Positions 44,338 through 54,278 of a stretch of DNA of 64,000 nt are shown piece after piece. The position numbers were made by a program, and so were the translations under genes. The stretch's first letter is position 1; each line of letters opens with the position of its first letter. The notes under the pieces are model-generated. The model worked only from the letters and a program-made list of their open reading frames with translations. It was not told the origin of the DNA and did not search any database. The stretch is taken from contig NZ_AOGX02000015.1 in assembly GCF_000332475.2 (NCBI RefSeq), positions 372,001-436,000 of the forward strand, written 5' to 3'. The stretch comes from Leptospira yanagawae serovar Saopaulo str. Sao Paulo = ATCC 700523. Its GTDB lineage: Bacteria > Spirochaetota > Leptospiria > Leptospirales > Leptospiraceae.

Positions 44338-46008
44338 TTAAGGATTGAGCAGAACAAATTCCGTTCTTCGATTTTTTTTAGAAGAGACTTCGTCGGTTCC
44401 TTGTACAACCGGTTGTGTTGGTCCTTTGCCTTCTGTCACCAAACGATTGGGATCAACTCCTTTAGAGACTAAATATTGTTTTACGGATTCAGCTCTTTCT
44501 TTTGATAAAACCATATTATCATCAAACGTTCCCGTTAAGTCCGTGTGACCAATGATTTTCATTTTTTTATCCGCATTTTCATGTAAATAATCTACGATTG
44601 CATCGAGAGGAACGGAAGACTCTGGTTTCAAAATGGAAGAGGCTCTTTCAAAATATACAGAATCTAAGGAAATTTTCTTAGTTTCTTCTAATTTTTTCTG
44701 CACGATATTTTCTTGTTTTGGAACGGAAGCGGTGAAGATATCAAATGATTTTCCTTCTACCCTCCTACAAAAAAGAAATGTTTTTTTCACCTGTTGGAAA
44801 ACAATGTATGCTTCATCTTCCGCAGAATTGATGGGTTCTCCTAAATTCTCTACATCAGTAAAATTCTCTCCTTCAATCTTTGCCATATACAAATCGAATC
44901 CACCATACCCGCCAGGGCGATTGGAAGCAAAAAATAGGATTTTACCATCATCATTGAAGGCTGCCGCAATAGTCGCATTACCATCATTAATGGGGCTAGG
45001 AAGTAATTTAGGTTTTGTCCACTCCGAGTTTTTAAACTGGCTGTAGTAAACTTTTGCCAAGTTTGGTTTCCCAAAAGGATAACGTGTAAACAGCAGTGTA
45101 TCACCTAACAAATGAGGATTTTCTTCAATCTCTTCTGTGTTGATTACCGGTGGCAAAGCGATAGGAGTTGACCATTCCTTACCATTCCAATTGGAAACAT
45201 AAAGATCTCTTGAAATTCCCACTTTTCCATCCGGTAAAACCACCTCAACGGATCCATCTCGATTGGAAGATAGGAGCAGGGTTTTACCATCACGTGAGAT
45301 AAAAGGACTTTGGTCATCGAATGGTGAATTTATAACGCTGACTTCTTCTGGAAAATCCCAACTTCCATCCTTTTTCCGATCTGATTTGAAAATTTCCGTA
45401 TAACCTCGAGTGGATCGTTTTGAGTAAAAATATAATGTTTTTGCATCAGGTGTCATTGTAGGACCAAATTCTTGGAACTCGGAATTGATCGGTCCCTGGA
45501 TTGGTGCCACGATTAAAGTTGGTTCTCGATCTGCTGATTGGCTCGAAATGGAGAGACTGACGGATAAGAAAATGAATAGAAAATGAAAGAGAGATAAAAA
45601 AGAAAATTTTTTATTCCGTACAATGGAATGATAATCAAATATTTCGCCTTTAAGCGAATTACGTTTATCATGGATTTTTTCCGAAATAAGTGAATTACGA
45701 TTAACATCATGTTTTGTGATGTTATTTGAATTTCGAAAATTATGCAAAATACGTGATGTAAATGAATTACGCATAACAGTCAAAATTTGCGAAAAAAGCG
45801 AATTACTCTTAGCAATGAATACTGCGATCGTATACGAAATTGAATTTTCAAAAAACAATCGGTGCATATGCGATTTTCGCTTAACAACCAAATCTCGCAA
45901 TTGGTACGAATTTCGTTGCTTGCCCAAATTGAAATAATGATAGGCAATAGAAATAATCTTAAACTGAAACACCTTAGTTTTGACTTTTGAGAAGAAACGT
46001 GTGGGCAT
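44338..46008 (-). CDS. PD40 beta-propeller/OmpA protein with a repeat-encoded N-terminal extension
   Basis: A 556-residue protein. The start ATG 46008 has GAGG about 6 nt upstream and lies 30 bp after the serS stop. Residues about 32-130 are a 12-residue degenerate repeat (RNS at 32, 80, 92, 104 and 116) encoded by the 36-bp DNA repeat at 45620-45943. A hydrophobic segment (FSFLSLFHFLFIFLSVSLSI, about 135-155) follows, then PD40-type propeller repeats (about 165-420; FGPTMTPDAKTLYFYS and SPFISRDGKTLLLSSN) and an OmpA-like peptidoglycan-binding domain (about 445-556; IIGHTDLTGTFDDN). No ATG, GTG or TTG lies just before the hydrophobic segment, so the extension seems to be translated. It may be an N-in membrane protein or an OmpA-type lipoprotein with an unusual prefix. 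Confidence 0.8.
   Translation of the reverse strand: MPTRFFSKVKTKVFQFKIISIAYHYFNLGKQRNSYQLRDLVVKRKSHMHRLFFENSISYTIAVFIAKSNSLFSQILTVMRNSFTSRILHNFRNSNNITKHDVNRNSLISEKIHDKRNSLKGEIFDYHSIVRNKKFSFLSLFHFLFIFLSVSLSISSQSADREPTLIVAPIQGPINSEFQEFGPTMTPDAKTLYFYSKRSTRGYTEIFKSDRKKDGSWDFPEEVSVINSPFDDQSPFISRDGKTLLLSSNRDGSVEVVLPDGKVGISRDLYVSNWNGKEWSTPIALPPVINTEEIEENPHLLGDTLLFTRYPFGKPNLAKVYYSQFKNSEWTKPKLLPSPINDGNATIAAAFNDDGKILFFASNRPGGYGGFDLYMAKIEGENFTDVENLGEPINSAEDEAYIVFQQVKKTFLFCRRVEGKSFDIFTASVPKQENIVQKKLEETKKISLDSVYFERASSILKPESSVPLDAIVDYLHENADKKMKIIGHTDLTGTFDDNMVLSKERAESVKQYLVSKGVDPNRLVTEGKGPTQPVVQGTDEVSSKKNRRTEFVLLNP
45620..45943. repeat. Degenerate 36-bp tandem repeat, nine units, inside a coding region
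   Basis: Nine adjacent units begin at 45620, 45656, 45692, 45728, 45764, 45800, 45836, 45872 and 45908, each exactly 36 bp with no indels. The best-kept segment is GAATTACG at the start of units 2, 3 and 5 (GAATTTCG in units 4 and 9, GAATTACT in unit 6), followed by a weaker TTAACA and CAAAT/TTCGCG pattern. On the minus strand this encodes 12-residue units with RNS. It has no spacers, so it is not CRISPR. The period preserves the reading frame. Confidence 0.8.
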
Positions 46009-46038
46009 TTGACACCTCGGTCATCTGCCCAAAAATTC

Positions 46039-47295
46039 TCAACGAATGTATTGTTTTAATACATCCGGAATTTGGAAGGTTCCATCTTCTGATTGGTAAT
46101 TTTCAATCACTGCTGCCAGTGTTCGACCGATCGCAAGACCAGAACCATTCAAAGTATGGACGAGCAGGTTTTTTCCTTCCTTTGACTTGTATCGAATTTT
46201 TCCACGTCTTGCTTGATAGTCTTTGAAGTTAGAAACCGAAGAAATTTCCATAAATCGACCAAGTCCTGGCATCCAAACTTCGATATCATAGGTTTTAGAA
46301 GACGCACTCGACATATCTTTACTACAAAGTAACATCACTCGGTAAGGGAGTTTTAATTTTTGCAAAATGGATTCTGCATCCTTTAACATCTTTTCATGTT
46401 CTTCGTTCGATTTTTCCGGTTCTACAAATTTAACGAGTTCCACTTTTTGAAACTGGTGAACCCGTACGAGACCTCTTGTATCACGGCCATACGATCCAGC
46501 TTCTCGCCTGAAACAGGAAGTGTGAGCACATACAGAAATCGGTAATTCTTTCTCTTGGATGATTTCATCCCGGTAATAATTGGTAAGAGGGACTTCAGCA
46601 GTTGGAATGAGGTTCAGACCATCTTTTTCCAAACGATAAAAATCTTCTGCAAATTTAGGAAGTTGTCCGGTTGCCGTCATCGACTCATCATTTACAAGCA
46701 CTGGAACCCACATTTCTTCATATCCATTTTCTGATGTATGGGTATCGAGCATTAGATTCATCAATGCTCGTTCCAATTTTGCACCTAAACCGCGATAGGT
46801 GTAAAAGCGAGCACCTGAAAGTTTCACTCCCCTTTCAAAATCAAAAATGCCTAATCTTTCTCCGATATCAAAATGGGTTTTTGCTTCAAAACTAAGTTTT
46901 GGAATTTCACCCCACTGACGAATGAGTACATTGTCTTCTTCTGATTTTCCTTCTGGAACGGATGGATCTAGTAAATTTGGGAAACCCAAATTCAGTTCAT
47001 GTAAGGATTCTTCTTCTTTTGTCAGTTCTTCTTCGATCGCTTTGATTCGATCTCCCACACCTTTCATCGAATTGGAAATTTCAGTGATGTCTTTTCCTTG
47101 TGACTTCTGAATTCCAATTTCTTTGGAAACGCGGTTGCGCTCTGCACGAAGTTCTTCCACTTCTAATTTTAGTTTTCTTTGTTTTTCAGATACGGATTTG
47201 ATTTTTGCTTCTATATCAGAAGAAACCACTCCTCGTTTTTGTAAGGTGGAAAGTAACTCTTCTGGGTTTTGAACGATTCGATTGATATCAAGCAT
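46039..47295 (-). CDS. serS: Seryl-tRNA synthetase
   Basis: A 418-residue class II synthetase. The N-terminal coiled coil that binds the long variable arm of tRNA-Ser ([20 protein letters not shown]) is present. Motif 2 ([20 protein letters not shown]) and motif 3 ([19 protein letters not shown]) are intact. It charges Ser onto the three tRNA-Ser species encoded 8 kb away. Its start overlaps the tatD stop by 8 bp. The PD40-OmpA gene follows 30 bp after its stop. Confidence 0.97.
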   Translation of the reverse strand: MLDINRIVQNPEELLSTLQKRGVVSSDIEAKIKSVSEKQRKLKLEVEELRAERNRVSKEIGIQKSQGKDITEISNSMKGVGDRIKAIEEELTKEEESLHELNLGFPNLLDPSVPEGKSEEDNVLIRQWGEIPKLSFEAKTHFDIGERLGIFDFERGVKLSGARFYTYRGLGAKLERALMNLMLDTHTSENGYEEMWVPVLVNDESMTATGQLPKFAEDFYRLEKDGLNLIPTAEVPLTNYYRDEIIQEKELPISVCAHTSCFRREAGSYGRDTRGLVRVHQFQKVELVKFVEPEKSNEEHEKMLKDAESILQKLKLPYRVMLLCSKDMSSASSKTYDIEVWMPGLGRFMEISSVSNFKDYQARRGKIRYKSKEGKNLLVHTLNGSGLAIGRTLAAVIENYQSEDGTFQIPDVLKQYIR

Positions 47296-48097
47296 GGTGA
47301 TAGGCCTTTCTTTCTGTAAATTTTATTGAATTCTGATAGATACGATCTGCTACTTCTGCATTTGGTTCGGTGCGTAGGCTAAACATTTTTTCTAATACAT
47401 AAGGCAAATGTGAAGAATCATTTCTTTTCCCTCTATGGGGCATTGGTGATAAAAATGGTGCATCTGTTTCGATTAACATTGATTCGAGTGGAATTTTTTT
47501 AGCTGCTTCTTGAATATCGGTAGCAGATTTAAACGTCACAATGCCCGAAAAAGAAATATAATACCCAAGATCGACAAATTGTTTAGCTGCTTCGTAATCA
47601 TATGTAAAACAATGGATCACACCAAACGCTTTTGTTTTAAATTCTTTCAATGCTTCATAAGTATCGGAGAATGCATCGCGAGAATGGATGACAACTGGAA
47701 GTTTGTATTCTGATGAGAATTGTAAAAACTTTCGCAATACATCGTTTTGTTGGAAACGAGTGCTTGCATCATGGTACAAATCGACACCGATTTCACCGAT
47801 TGCCGCAAAATGTGGATCATAGATTCGGGATTTGGCTAAATCTAAAATTTGGTCTGCGTTCGGAAATTCATGTGTTTCTGTTGGATGACAACCAATCGAA
47901 TACGAAATTTGTAACTCATTGGTTGAATGTGTTTCAGAAATACGAACTGCTTCGATTGAACTTGGCAAATCAATGCCAATTTGAACCAGTCGGTCTACTC
48001 CAACCTTTCGGGATTTCTCCAGGGTTTCTTCGATGCTTTGTCCTTGTTCTCGAATTATGTCTAAGTGGCAATGTGTGTCTATGGTCGAATATCCCAT
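47288..48097 (-). CDS. tatD: TatD-family metal-dependent DNase
   Basis: From ATG 48097 the protein has 269 residues. The metal-binding residues are seen in [37 protein letters not shown] and [10 protein letters not shown]. TatD proteins are 3'-5' exonucleases or quality-control nucleases. A TTG 9 bp upstream was rejected. The coupling to serS (8-bp overlap) is operon economy and need not mean joint function. Confidence 0.93.
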   Translation of the reverse strand: MGYSTIDTHCHLDIIREQGQSIEETLEKSRKVGVDRLVQIGIDLPSSIEAVRISETHSTNELQISYSIGCHPTETHEFPNADQILDLAKSRIYDPHFAAIGEIGVDLYHDASTRFQQNDVLRKFLQFSSEYKLPVVIHSRDAFSDTYEALKEFKTKAFGVIHCFTYDYEAAKQFVDLGYYISFSGIVTFKSATDIQEAAKKIPLESMLIETDAPFLSPMPHRGKRNDSSHLPYVLEKMFSLRTEPNAEVADRIYQNSIKFTERKAYHHA

Positions 48098-48202
48098 AAA
48101 TAGCAAGATTTGTAATTTCCACTGGATGAAAATGAAAATTCAATCGAAAGATATAGTGGGTAGATTAACTTTTGTTTAAATCATCGTAGGTCTATAACGA
48201 AC

Positions 48203-49192
48203 GTGGAAGTAAAACAAAGATTACATTTAATTTTTTACCGACTTCGGTATAAAGTCCAGGAATGGAAGCTTAAGTTATCCCAACGTTATGAGGATTTGGA
48301 CAAAAAAGGTCGTGAAAAGTTGACGATCATGGTCATTCCTCACACGGACCGCAAAACCATTAACTTCGTTATCTCTTACAAAGCCATTTCCATCTTTATT
48401 GGAATCATGGTAGTCTTACTTGTCATTAGTGCTGTAAACGTATTATCGCATAGTGGATCCATCCACCAACTCACAGAACTCAATCTTACAAACAAAGACT
48501 TTATCAGACAATCCTCGAAAATGAAAGAAGAGGTGAACTCTCTTCATGAAACAATCCAATACTACTACGAAAGAATTTCGAATCTTTATATCAAATTAGG
48601 TGGAGATCCATCTCGTGTTTCCAAAGGGATGGGTGGACAAGCAGGTCAGTTCCTTGCACTGCAAGGCACACCGCAAACCGACATCACAGATGAATCATTT
48701 CGCATCAAAGAAGACATTCACAATCTAAAGTTATCATCTGAACTATCTGAAGAGATCATCAAACTCATTAAAAAAAGAAAGAGCATTATTAAAAACACAC
48801 CATCGATTTGGCCGACAAGGGGGTATGTCTTATTTCCTTTTGGTAAGTACATCTCTCCCATTACTGGAAAAGAAGAAATCAATCGTGGTTTAGATATTGG
48901 ATCCTTTCCTGGTGCAGAAGTGATCGCAACGGCACCTGGTTTGGTGTTTGATACAGGGTATTCACCTGCCACTGGTTATTATGTAAAAATTTCCCACAGA
49001 TTTGGATGGAAAACGATTTATTCTAATTTGGATCGTATCCGTGTGAAGAAAAACGAAAAACTCTCCAAGGGTGACATTCTTGGTTATGTTGGAAAATCTC
49101 CTGAAAATCCGATTTACCACCTCCATTATGAAGTACATGTTGGTACTCAGGCGTTGAATCCGTTTTCGTTTCTCAACCAAATCCAAGAATAA
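48203..49192 (+). CDS. Membrane-anchored, degenerate M23 (LytM-like) protein
   Basis: A 329-residue protein. One transmembrane helix ([20 protein letters not shown], about residues 63-83) is followed by a coiled coil ([20 protein letters not shown]) and a C-terminal LytM domain. The catalytic site is degenerate: the expected HxGxD reads NRGLD, and the YxHL His reads YSNL, although HLHYEV is kept. It is probably a regulator or scaffold rather than a peptidase, like EnvC or NlpD. It is followed by the bactofilin gene with overlapping stop/start (TAATG). M23-like proteins paired with bactofilins shape cells in Helicobacter, Caulobacter relatives and Leptospira. The start is GTG 48203, with a weak site. 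Confidence 0.85.
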   Translation: MEVKQRLHLIFYRLRYKVQEWKLKLSQRYEDLDKKGREKLTIMVIPHTDRKTINFVISYKAISIFIGIMVVLLVISAVNVLSHSGSIHQLTELNLTNKDFIRQSSKMKEEVNSLHETIQYYYERISNLYIKLGGDPSRVSKGMGGQAGQFLALQGTPQTDITDESFRIKEDIHNLKLSSELSEEIIKLIKKRKSIIKNTPSIWPTRGYVLFPFGKYISPITGKEEINRGLDIGSFPGAEVIATAPGLVFDTGYSPATGYYVKISHRFGWKTIYSNLDRIRVKKNEKLSKGDILGYVGKSPENPIYHLHYEVHVGTQALNPFSFLNQIQE

Positions 49193-49545
49193 TGTCGAAC
49201 CCATCTACAGAAGAAGAATTTTTAGTTAATAGCATCATTGGAGAAGGGGCTGAGTTCACTGGTGAATTTAAGTTCCCTGGCCTCATACGAATCGATGGAA
49301 AATTCCGTGGAGTCTTAGAAACCACAGGAAAGGTCCTTATCGGAAAATCAGGAATCGTCGATACAGATATCAAAGCACGTGTGGTGGTTGCCGGCGGAGA
49401 AATTCGTGGCAACATTTATGCAACAGAACGTGTGACACTACTTTCCAGTTGCCGCCTCGAAGGAGACATTGTCACTCCAAGGCTCATCGTTGAGGAAGGT
49501 GTAGTGTTCCATGGAAAGTGTACGATTAACCCCACTCGTCATTAG
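49192..49545 (+). CDS. Bactofilin
   Basis: A 117-residue protein. The DUF583/bactofilin core repeats EGAEFTGEFKFPGLIRIDGK, KVLIGKSGIVDTDIKARVVV, AGGEIRGNIYATERVTLLSS, and CRLEGDIVTPRLIVEEGVVF with six-residue periodic strands of a beta-helix. Bactofilins polymerise and position cell-wall enzymes. In L. biflexa the bactofilin LbbD affects helical pitch (my recollection; I cannot confirm this is LbbD). The gene is coupled to the degenerate M23 gene. DUF327 follows 8 bp later. Confidence 0.92.
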   Translation: MSNPSTEEEFLVNSIIGEGAEFTGEFKFPGLIRIDGKFRGVLETTGKVLIGKSGIVDTDIKARVVVAGGEIRGNIYATERVTLLSSCRLEGDIVTPRLIVEEGVVFHGKCTINPTRH

Positions 49546-49553
49546 GCGGGTTT

Positions 49554-50024
49554 ATGATCATCCAAAACAACAACCCTAAGCCTGTATCCACTCAGACAAA
49601 AAAAGGTTCTAAAGACAAACTCTCTTCGCCTTCAGCTCCCATTGATGAATCCAAACAAAGTTTTTTGGAAATTTTAGAATCCATTGTTCCAGCAGGAAAA
49701 GAAGAAACAAGAGAACTGAATGAACTTTGGAAAGATTTACCCGATTTAGAAAAAGATCTTATCAAAGACCCAAACCATAAAAACCTTGAGTCTTACAAAA
49801 AACACATCAAACAAATCGCTGAATTGATTTTGAAAAAAAATTATAAGGTGATGCAGGCGCCACAACGTGGCCGTAACGACCAGAAAGATGTACGGTATGT
49901 AAAGGTAGTTGATGAAAAATTGGATTTATTGGCAAAAACAATGTTTTCTCCCAATAACAGTGCCTTTGTTATTTTGAAACAATTAGATGAAATAAGGGGT
50001 CTACTGATTGATCTAAAAGGATAA
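49554..50024 (+). CDS. DUF327/YaaR-family protein
   Basis: A 156-residue protein. The N-terminus is Ser/Lys-rich and probably disordered. The remainder (SFLEILESIVPAGKEETREL, then DLPDLEKDLIKDP and KNYKVMQAPQR) is the DUF327/YaaR pattern. Its function is unknown. It is cotranscribed with the bactofilin and the ABC exporter, and DUF327 genes often sit near replication or tmk/holB loci in Firmicutes. No signal peptide is seen. Confidence 0.78.
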   Translation: MIIQNNNPKPVSTQTKKGSKDKLSSPSAPIDESKQSFLEILESIVPAGKEETRELNELWKDLPDLEKDLIKDPNHKNLESYKKHIKQIAELILKKNYKVMQAPQRGRNDQKDVRYVKVVDEKLDLLAKTMFSPNNSAFVILKQLDEIRGLLIDLKG

Positions 50025-50028
50025 TTCT

Positions 50029-51849
50029 TTGCAAACACCCGACCGACCTAAGTCAAAAAATCTTCGTGTACTTTCCAAAACATTTTCTTATCTCAAACCA
50101 TACCGATTGCAAATGATCCTTTCTTCCTTTGCACTTTTGTTCACAGCAGGAGTCACTTTAGGACTTGGACAAGGTTTAAGGCATTTGGTGGATGCTGGAT
50201 TTTCAGCACGATCCAAACAGGAATTAGGTTATGCTTTGGTTTTTATCATCTTTGTTGGAATCCTTCTCGCTATTGGAACTTACATCCGCCATTATACTGT
50301 TTCTTGGATTGGGGAACGAGTTGCCTCTGATATCAGAAAAGATGTTTTCCAACATATCATTTTCATCCATCCCAGTTTTTTTGAATCGAACTCACCAGGA
50401 GAAATCCAGTCGCGCATCACTACCGATACCACTCTCATCCAAACAGTAATTGGTTCCTCTGCTTCCATTGCTCTTCGGAATATTCTAATGTTTGTTGGTG
50501 GCATCATTTTTCTTTTTATCACCAATGCAAAACTCACGATGATTGTACTTTTCAGTGTACCGTTCATTGTATTTCCAATTCTGTTTTACGGCAAAAAAGT
50601 CAGAAACTTATCAAGAAACACACAGGATAAAATTGCAAACATTGGAACCTATGTAAGTGAATCCCTTCTCAATATAAAAATCTTACAATCCTTCCACCAC
50701 CAAAACGTAGACATTCAAAAATTTTCGGAAACAGTAGAAGATGCATTTTCTGTGGCAGTTGCTCGAATCAGACAACGGGCGCTACTCATTGGAACTGTGA
50801 TCCTTTTCATACTCACAGGGATAAGTTTTATGTTGTGGGTAGGGGGAACTGATGTCCTCGAAGGAAAGATCACGGGTGGGGAACTCATCGCTTTTTCATT
50901 TTATGCCATCATGGTTGCCAATAGTGTGGGGGCAGTTTCGGAAGTACTCGGTGATTTACAAAGAGCAGCTGGTGCTACAGAACGACTTATGGAATTATTA
51001 TTATCCGAATCAGAAATCAAAGACCCAAATTTTCCAAAACCGATTTCAGAAATTTTCCAATCCATCGATACACATCCAAACCTAAATGGATCCAAAAAAC
51101 AAAATGGTCTCACCATCCATTTAGAAAACTTGGAATTTTCTTATCCATCAAGGCCAGAACACAAAGCCATCAAAGGAATGAACTTAGAAATTCCAGCTAA
51201 CAAAACAACGGCGCTTGTTGGTCCTTCAGGTGGTGGGAAAAGTACCTTATTTGAACTCATCCTTCGTTTTTATGATCCAACATCTGGAAAAATTTCCATC
51301 AGTGGAATCGATACCAAAGAATTAAAATTGGAAGATTTACGTTCTCTCATTGGTTTTGTTCCGCAACAACCCATTCTCTTTAGTGGAACACTCCGTGAAA
51401 ACATTGCTTATGGAAAACCCAATGCAAGTTTTGAAGAGATCAAGTTAGCAGCGGAAAGTGCCTACGTAACAGAATTTTTTAACCAACTCCCCCAAGGTTA
51501 TGATACCAATTTGGGTCATCTGGGAACTAGACTTTCGGGTGGTCAAAAACAACGGATCGCGATTGCAAGGGCCATCCTTCGCAATCCAAGAATTCTTTTG
51601 TTAGATGAAGCTACTTCCGCACTTGATTCCGAATCCGAACAAATGATCCAAAGGGCACTCGACCATTTGGTAAAAGAAAGGACTACCATCATGATCGCTC
51701 ATAGGCTTTCGACAGTAGTTAAATCAGATCAGATTGTAGTGATTAGAGAAGGGGAGATTGAGTCCGTGGGAACACATGACGAACTCATAAAACAAAGTGA
51801 GTTGTATGAACGATTGGCGAAATTACAATTTCACACCGAGCTGCTCTAA
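50029..51849 (+). CDS. ABC exporter (MsbA/MdlB-like), single polypeptide
   Basis: A 606-residue half-transporter: a six-helix membrane domain (about residues 20-320) fused to a nucleotide-binding domain with GPSGGGKST (Walker A), the Q-loop FVPQQPILF, LSGGQKQR (signature), ILLLDEATSALD (Walker B) and IAHRLST (H-loop). The closest functional match is lipid-A or multidrug export of the MsbA type, but the substrate is not certain. The start is TTG 50029, with AAAGGA 7 nt upstream. Its 3' end overlaps parB by 27 bp. Confidence 0.9.
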   Translation: MQTPDRPKSKNLRVLSKTFSYLKPYRLQMILSSFALLFTAGVTLGLGQGLRHLVDAGFSARSKQELGYALVFIIFVGILLAIGTYIRHYTVSWIGERVASDIRKDVFQHIIFIHPSFFESNSPGEIQSRITTDTTLIQTVIGSSASIALRNILMFVGGIIFLFITNAKLTMIVLFSVPFIVFPILFYGKKVRNLSRNTQDKIANIGTYVSESLLNIKILQSFHHQNVDIQKFSETVEDAFSVAVARIRQRALLIGTVILFILTGISFMLWVGGTDVLEGKITGGELIAFSFYAIMVANSVGAVSEVLGDLQRAAGATERLMELLLSESEIKDPNFPKPISEIFQSIDTHPNLNGSKKQNGLTIHLENLEFSYPSRPEHKAIKGMNLEIPANKTTALVGPSGGGKSTLFELILRFYDPTSGKISISGIDTKELKLEDLRSLIGFVPQQPILFSGTLRENIAYGKPNASFEEIKLAAESAYVTEFFNQLPQGYDTNLGHLGTRLSGGQKQRIAIARAILRNPRILLLDEATSALDSESEQMIQRALDHLVKERTTIMIAHRLSTVVKSDQIVVIREGEIESVGTHDELIKQSELYERLAKLQFHTELL

Positions 51850-52719
51850 GATTCTTTCCATATCAGATAAGTTCGCATACGAAAAAACAATCTTTCCTTT
51901 TCCGTTAGTTTCATTATGAGAGACTTCCACTTTGGAACTAAATTTGTTCCGTAACTTCGTTTCAAGTTTCACAATGCTTGCATCTCGTTTGTCAGGAACC
52001 TGGGATGAAGACTTCGATTTTTTATCTGGGTTCAATAAATTGGAAACATAGTTTTCCACTTCGCGAACATTCCAACCTTCACTAATCACTTTCTCTGCCA
52101 CTTCTAATTGTTTTTTGTAATCAGGGATCGAAAGGAGTGGGCGGGCTTGACCCTCTGAAAGTTTACCTTCCTTTACCCTATCTTGTAATGGTTTCGGTAA
52201 GGAAAGGAGTCGTATCAAATTTGAAATGGTAGCTCGATTTTTTCCAACACGAGTTGCAAGATCAGTTACCTTTAATCCTCGTTTGTCGATGATTGCCTGG
52301 TAAGCATACGCTTCATCCATCGGATTTAAATTTTCCCTTTGGATATTTTCTATCAGTGCAAGTTCCATCATATCTGCTTCTGAAAGATCTCGGACAATGG
52401 CTGGAATTTTTGCAAAGCCAGCAAGTTTGCAAGCACGTAACCTTCTTTCGCCGGCTACCAAAATGAATCCAGACCCAGAAGGATTCTTTTGCACAACGAT
52501 GGGTTGGATCACACCATGTTCAATAATGGTATTCGATAACTCTTGGATGGAAACATCCGAAAATTGTTTTCTTGGTTGGTGAGGGTTCGGTGCAATTTCA
52601 GAAACTTTGATCTCACGAAGACCCGATTGTTCCTCTTTGGAAATCTCAACATTGTTTTCGTTGACTGGGATTAAATTCCCAAGTCCTCTTCCTAAAACTT
52701 TTCCTTTGCCGAGTGCCAT
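51823..52719 (-). CDS. parB: Chromosome-partitioning protein ParB
   Basis: A 298-residue protein. The CTPase/ParB nuclease-like motif VAGERRLRACKLAGF is present (NPHQPRKQF and ENIQRENLNPMDEA are further family motifs). A helix-turn-helix (TDLATRVGKNRATISNLIRL) follows, and a C-terminal dimerisation domain. It binds parS and loads SMC. Two parS sites lie within 3.2 kb (53981-53996 and 54940-54955). It starts 3 bp after the parA stop on the same strand. The ABC gene overlaps its 3' end. Confidence 0.95.
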   Translation of the reverse strand: MALGKGKVLGRGLGNLIPVNENNVEISKEEQSGLREIKVSEIAPNPHQPRKQFSDVSIQELSNTIIEHGVIQPIVVQKNPSGSGFILVAGERRLRACKLAGFAKIPAIVRDLSEADMMELALIENIQRENLNPMDEAYAYQAIIDKRGLKVTDLATRVGKNRATISNLIRLLSLPKPLQDRVKEGKLSEGQARPLLSIPDYKKQLEVAEKVISEGWNVREVENYVSNLLNPDKKSKSSSQVPDKRDASIVKLETKLRNKFSSKVEVSHNETNGKGKIVFSYANLSDMERILEQLGVKL

Positions 52720-52722
52720 AAC

Positions 52723-53484
52723 TTACGCCCTCCCTACAATTTCTTCCGCTAAACTTTTATAACTTTTTGCTCCAACTCCATCTGGATCATAGTAGTTGAT
52801 GGGTTTTCCAAAAGAAGGTGCTTCAGAGAGTTTGATGTTTCTTGGAATCACCGTCTCATAAACTTTCTCTTTGAAATAGTTTCTCACATCTTCAGCGACT
52901 TGGTTTGCTAAGTTGGTTCGTTTGTCATACATCGTGAGAAGAACTCCTTCCAATGCAAGTGAAGGATTCCACTGCGATTGAACGAGAGAAATAATCTGCA
53001 TGAGTTGTGAAAGTCCTTCGAGTGCAAAGTATTCAGTTTGCAAAGTGATCATCACTGATTGCGAAGCACAAAGCGCATTGATAGTCAAAACACCGAGTGA
53101 AGGAGGACAATCGATTAAAATATAATCATATGATTCTTTGATAGAAGCAAGGGCATCTTTGAGTTTGAATTCTTTTTTTTCGATACCAAGAAAGTCTACT
53201 TCAAGTCCCGAGAGGTTGATGTTCGAAGGAATGATATCCAAATTATTTATGAAAGTTTTTTGGATCGATTCTCTTGCAGATAACTCTCCAATCATCACTT
53301 CATATGTTGTTTTACTCAGTGACTGCACTTCGAGTCCAAGACCAGACCCTGAGTTCCCTTGTGGATCGATATCAAGGAGTAAAACTTTTTTACCCAAATC
53401 AACAAGATTGGATGCTAAGTTGATCGCCGTTGTTGTTTTTCCAACACCACCTTTTTGGTTACTGATCGAAACGATTTTACCCAT
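52723..53484 (-). CDS. parA: Chromosome-partitioning ATPase ParA
   Basis: A 253-residue protein with the deviant Walker A motif [24 protein letters not shown] and IDCPPSLG (Walker B). It drives segregation with ParB. The start ATG 53484 lies 8 nt inside the rsmG end. The order rsmG-parA-parB with mnmG upstream is typical of the oriC neighbourhood. Confidence 0.96.
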   Translation of the reverse strand: MGKIVSISNQKGGVGKTTTAINLASNLVDLGKKVLLLDIDPQGNSGSGLGLEVQSLSKTTYEVMIGELSARESIQKTFINNLDIIPSNINLSGLEVDFLGIEKKEFKLKDALASIKESYDYILIDCPPSLGVLTINALCASQSVMITLQTEYFALEGLSQLMQIISLVQSQWNPSLALEGVLLTMYDKRTNLANQVAEDVRNYFKEKVYETVIPRNIKLSEAPSFGKPINYYDPDGVGAKSYKSLAEEIVGRA

Positions 53485-54220
53485 TCTTGCTTTTTGTCTC
53501 CTTTACGATTTCTTTCCATTCACGGGGGTATCCCTTTTTCGGAAGTGAATTCTTTTGCAGTATTTTGATATGTCTCTTTCCAACAAACTCTAATTCAGGA
53601 ATGGGAATTTCTTTTTTCATTACGAATCCATTATTGCTGAGAACTTCTGTTTCCTTCTCCAAATCTTGGTATGGTTGTGCCAGAAAGGGACATAAGATTC
53701 CTTTTTGCTTTACCATGCGTGTTGTGACTTCCGCAATATAAGGGTAGGGCACCATTGCTCGCGAAGTCACGACATCAAAATTGGAATTGATCTCTTCTGT
53801 CCTTGCATAGATAAACTCCACTCGTTTTGAAACTTTGGACAAACTTCCAGACGTTACCTCTGTTTCCAATAAGGCAAGTTTACGTTTTTGAGAATCCACA
53901 AGGAAGACATGGGGCGCTTTCTTCAAAACCGCAAACAGAAATCCTGGAAGACCTGGGCCAGTTCCGACATCGGCAATATTTGTTTCACGTGAAACATAGC
54001 CTGCCGTTTTCATTTTCCAAACGAATATGAGTGATTCTAGAATATGCCTCTCTAGGATTTTTTCAGAATCGTTTTTGGAAAAGAAACCTCCCTTTTCATT
54101 GTCTCGCTTTAAGAAATCATAAAAGTGTTTCACCAGTTCCCAATCAAATTCGGGTTCAAGGACAGGAAATAAATCAGGTATGATGGACTGGATTTCTTCT
54201 TGGATCGTTTTTTCTGACAT
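53477..54220 (-). CDS. rsmG: 16S rRNA (guanine527-N7)-methyltransferase RsmG
   Basis: A 247-residue SAM-dependent methyltransferase. Its motif I is [19 protein letters not shown], with [15 protein letters not shown] and YARTEEI. It contains, within its coding DNA, a parS site (53981-53996) that encodes YVSRET. It methylates G527 of 16S rRNA and its loss gives streptomycin resistance in other bacteria. The gene lies 59 bp away from a divergent exported-protein gene. Its 3' end overlaps parA by 8 bp. Confidence 0.95.
   Translation of the reverse strand: MSEKTIQEEIQSIIPDLFPVLEPEFDWELVKHFYDFLKRDNEKGGFFSKNDSEKILERHILESLIFVWKMKTAGYVSRETNIADVGTGPGLPGFLFAVLKKAPHVFLVDSQKRKLALLETEVTSGSLSKVSKRVEFIYARTEEINSNFDVVTSRAMVPYPYIAEVTTRMVKQKGILCPFLAQPYQDLEKETEVLSNNGFVMKKEIPIPELEFVGKRHIKILQKNSLPKKGYPREWKEIVKETKSKNG
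53981..53996. promoter_or_regulatory. parS site 1 (perfect consensus), inside rsmG
   Basis: TGTTTCACGTGAAACA is the exact 16-bp palindromic parS consensus known from Bacillus and most bacteria. It lies in the rsmG coding sequence, 0.5 kb from parA and 5.6 kb from dnaA, and is the expected ParB loading site near oriC. Confidence 0.97.
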
Positions 54221-54278
54221 AATCGTATTATCGTTTTATAGAATTTCGCCGATGTCTTCTGTAGGAGAAATCATTTCC

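Noticed and set aside
45620..45943. The 36-bp repeat as a CRISPR array.
   Set aside because: The repeats are directly adjacent without spacers, are strongly diverged, and no cas genes are nearby.
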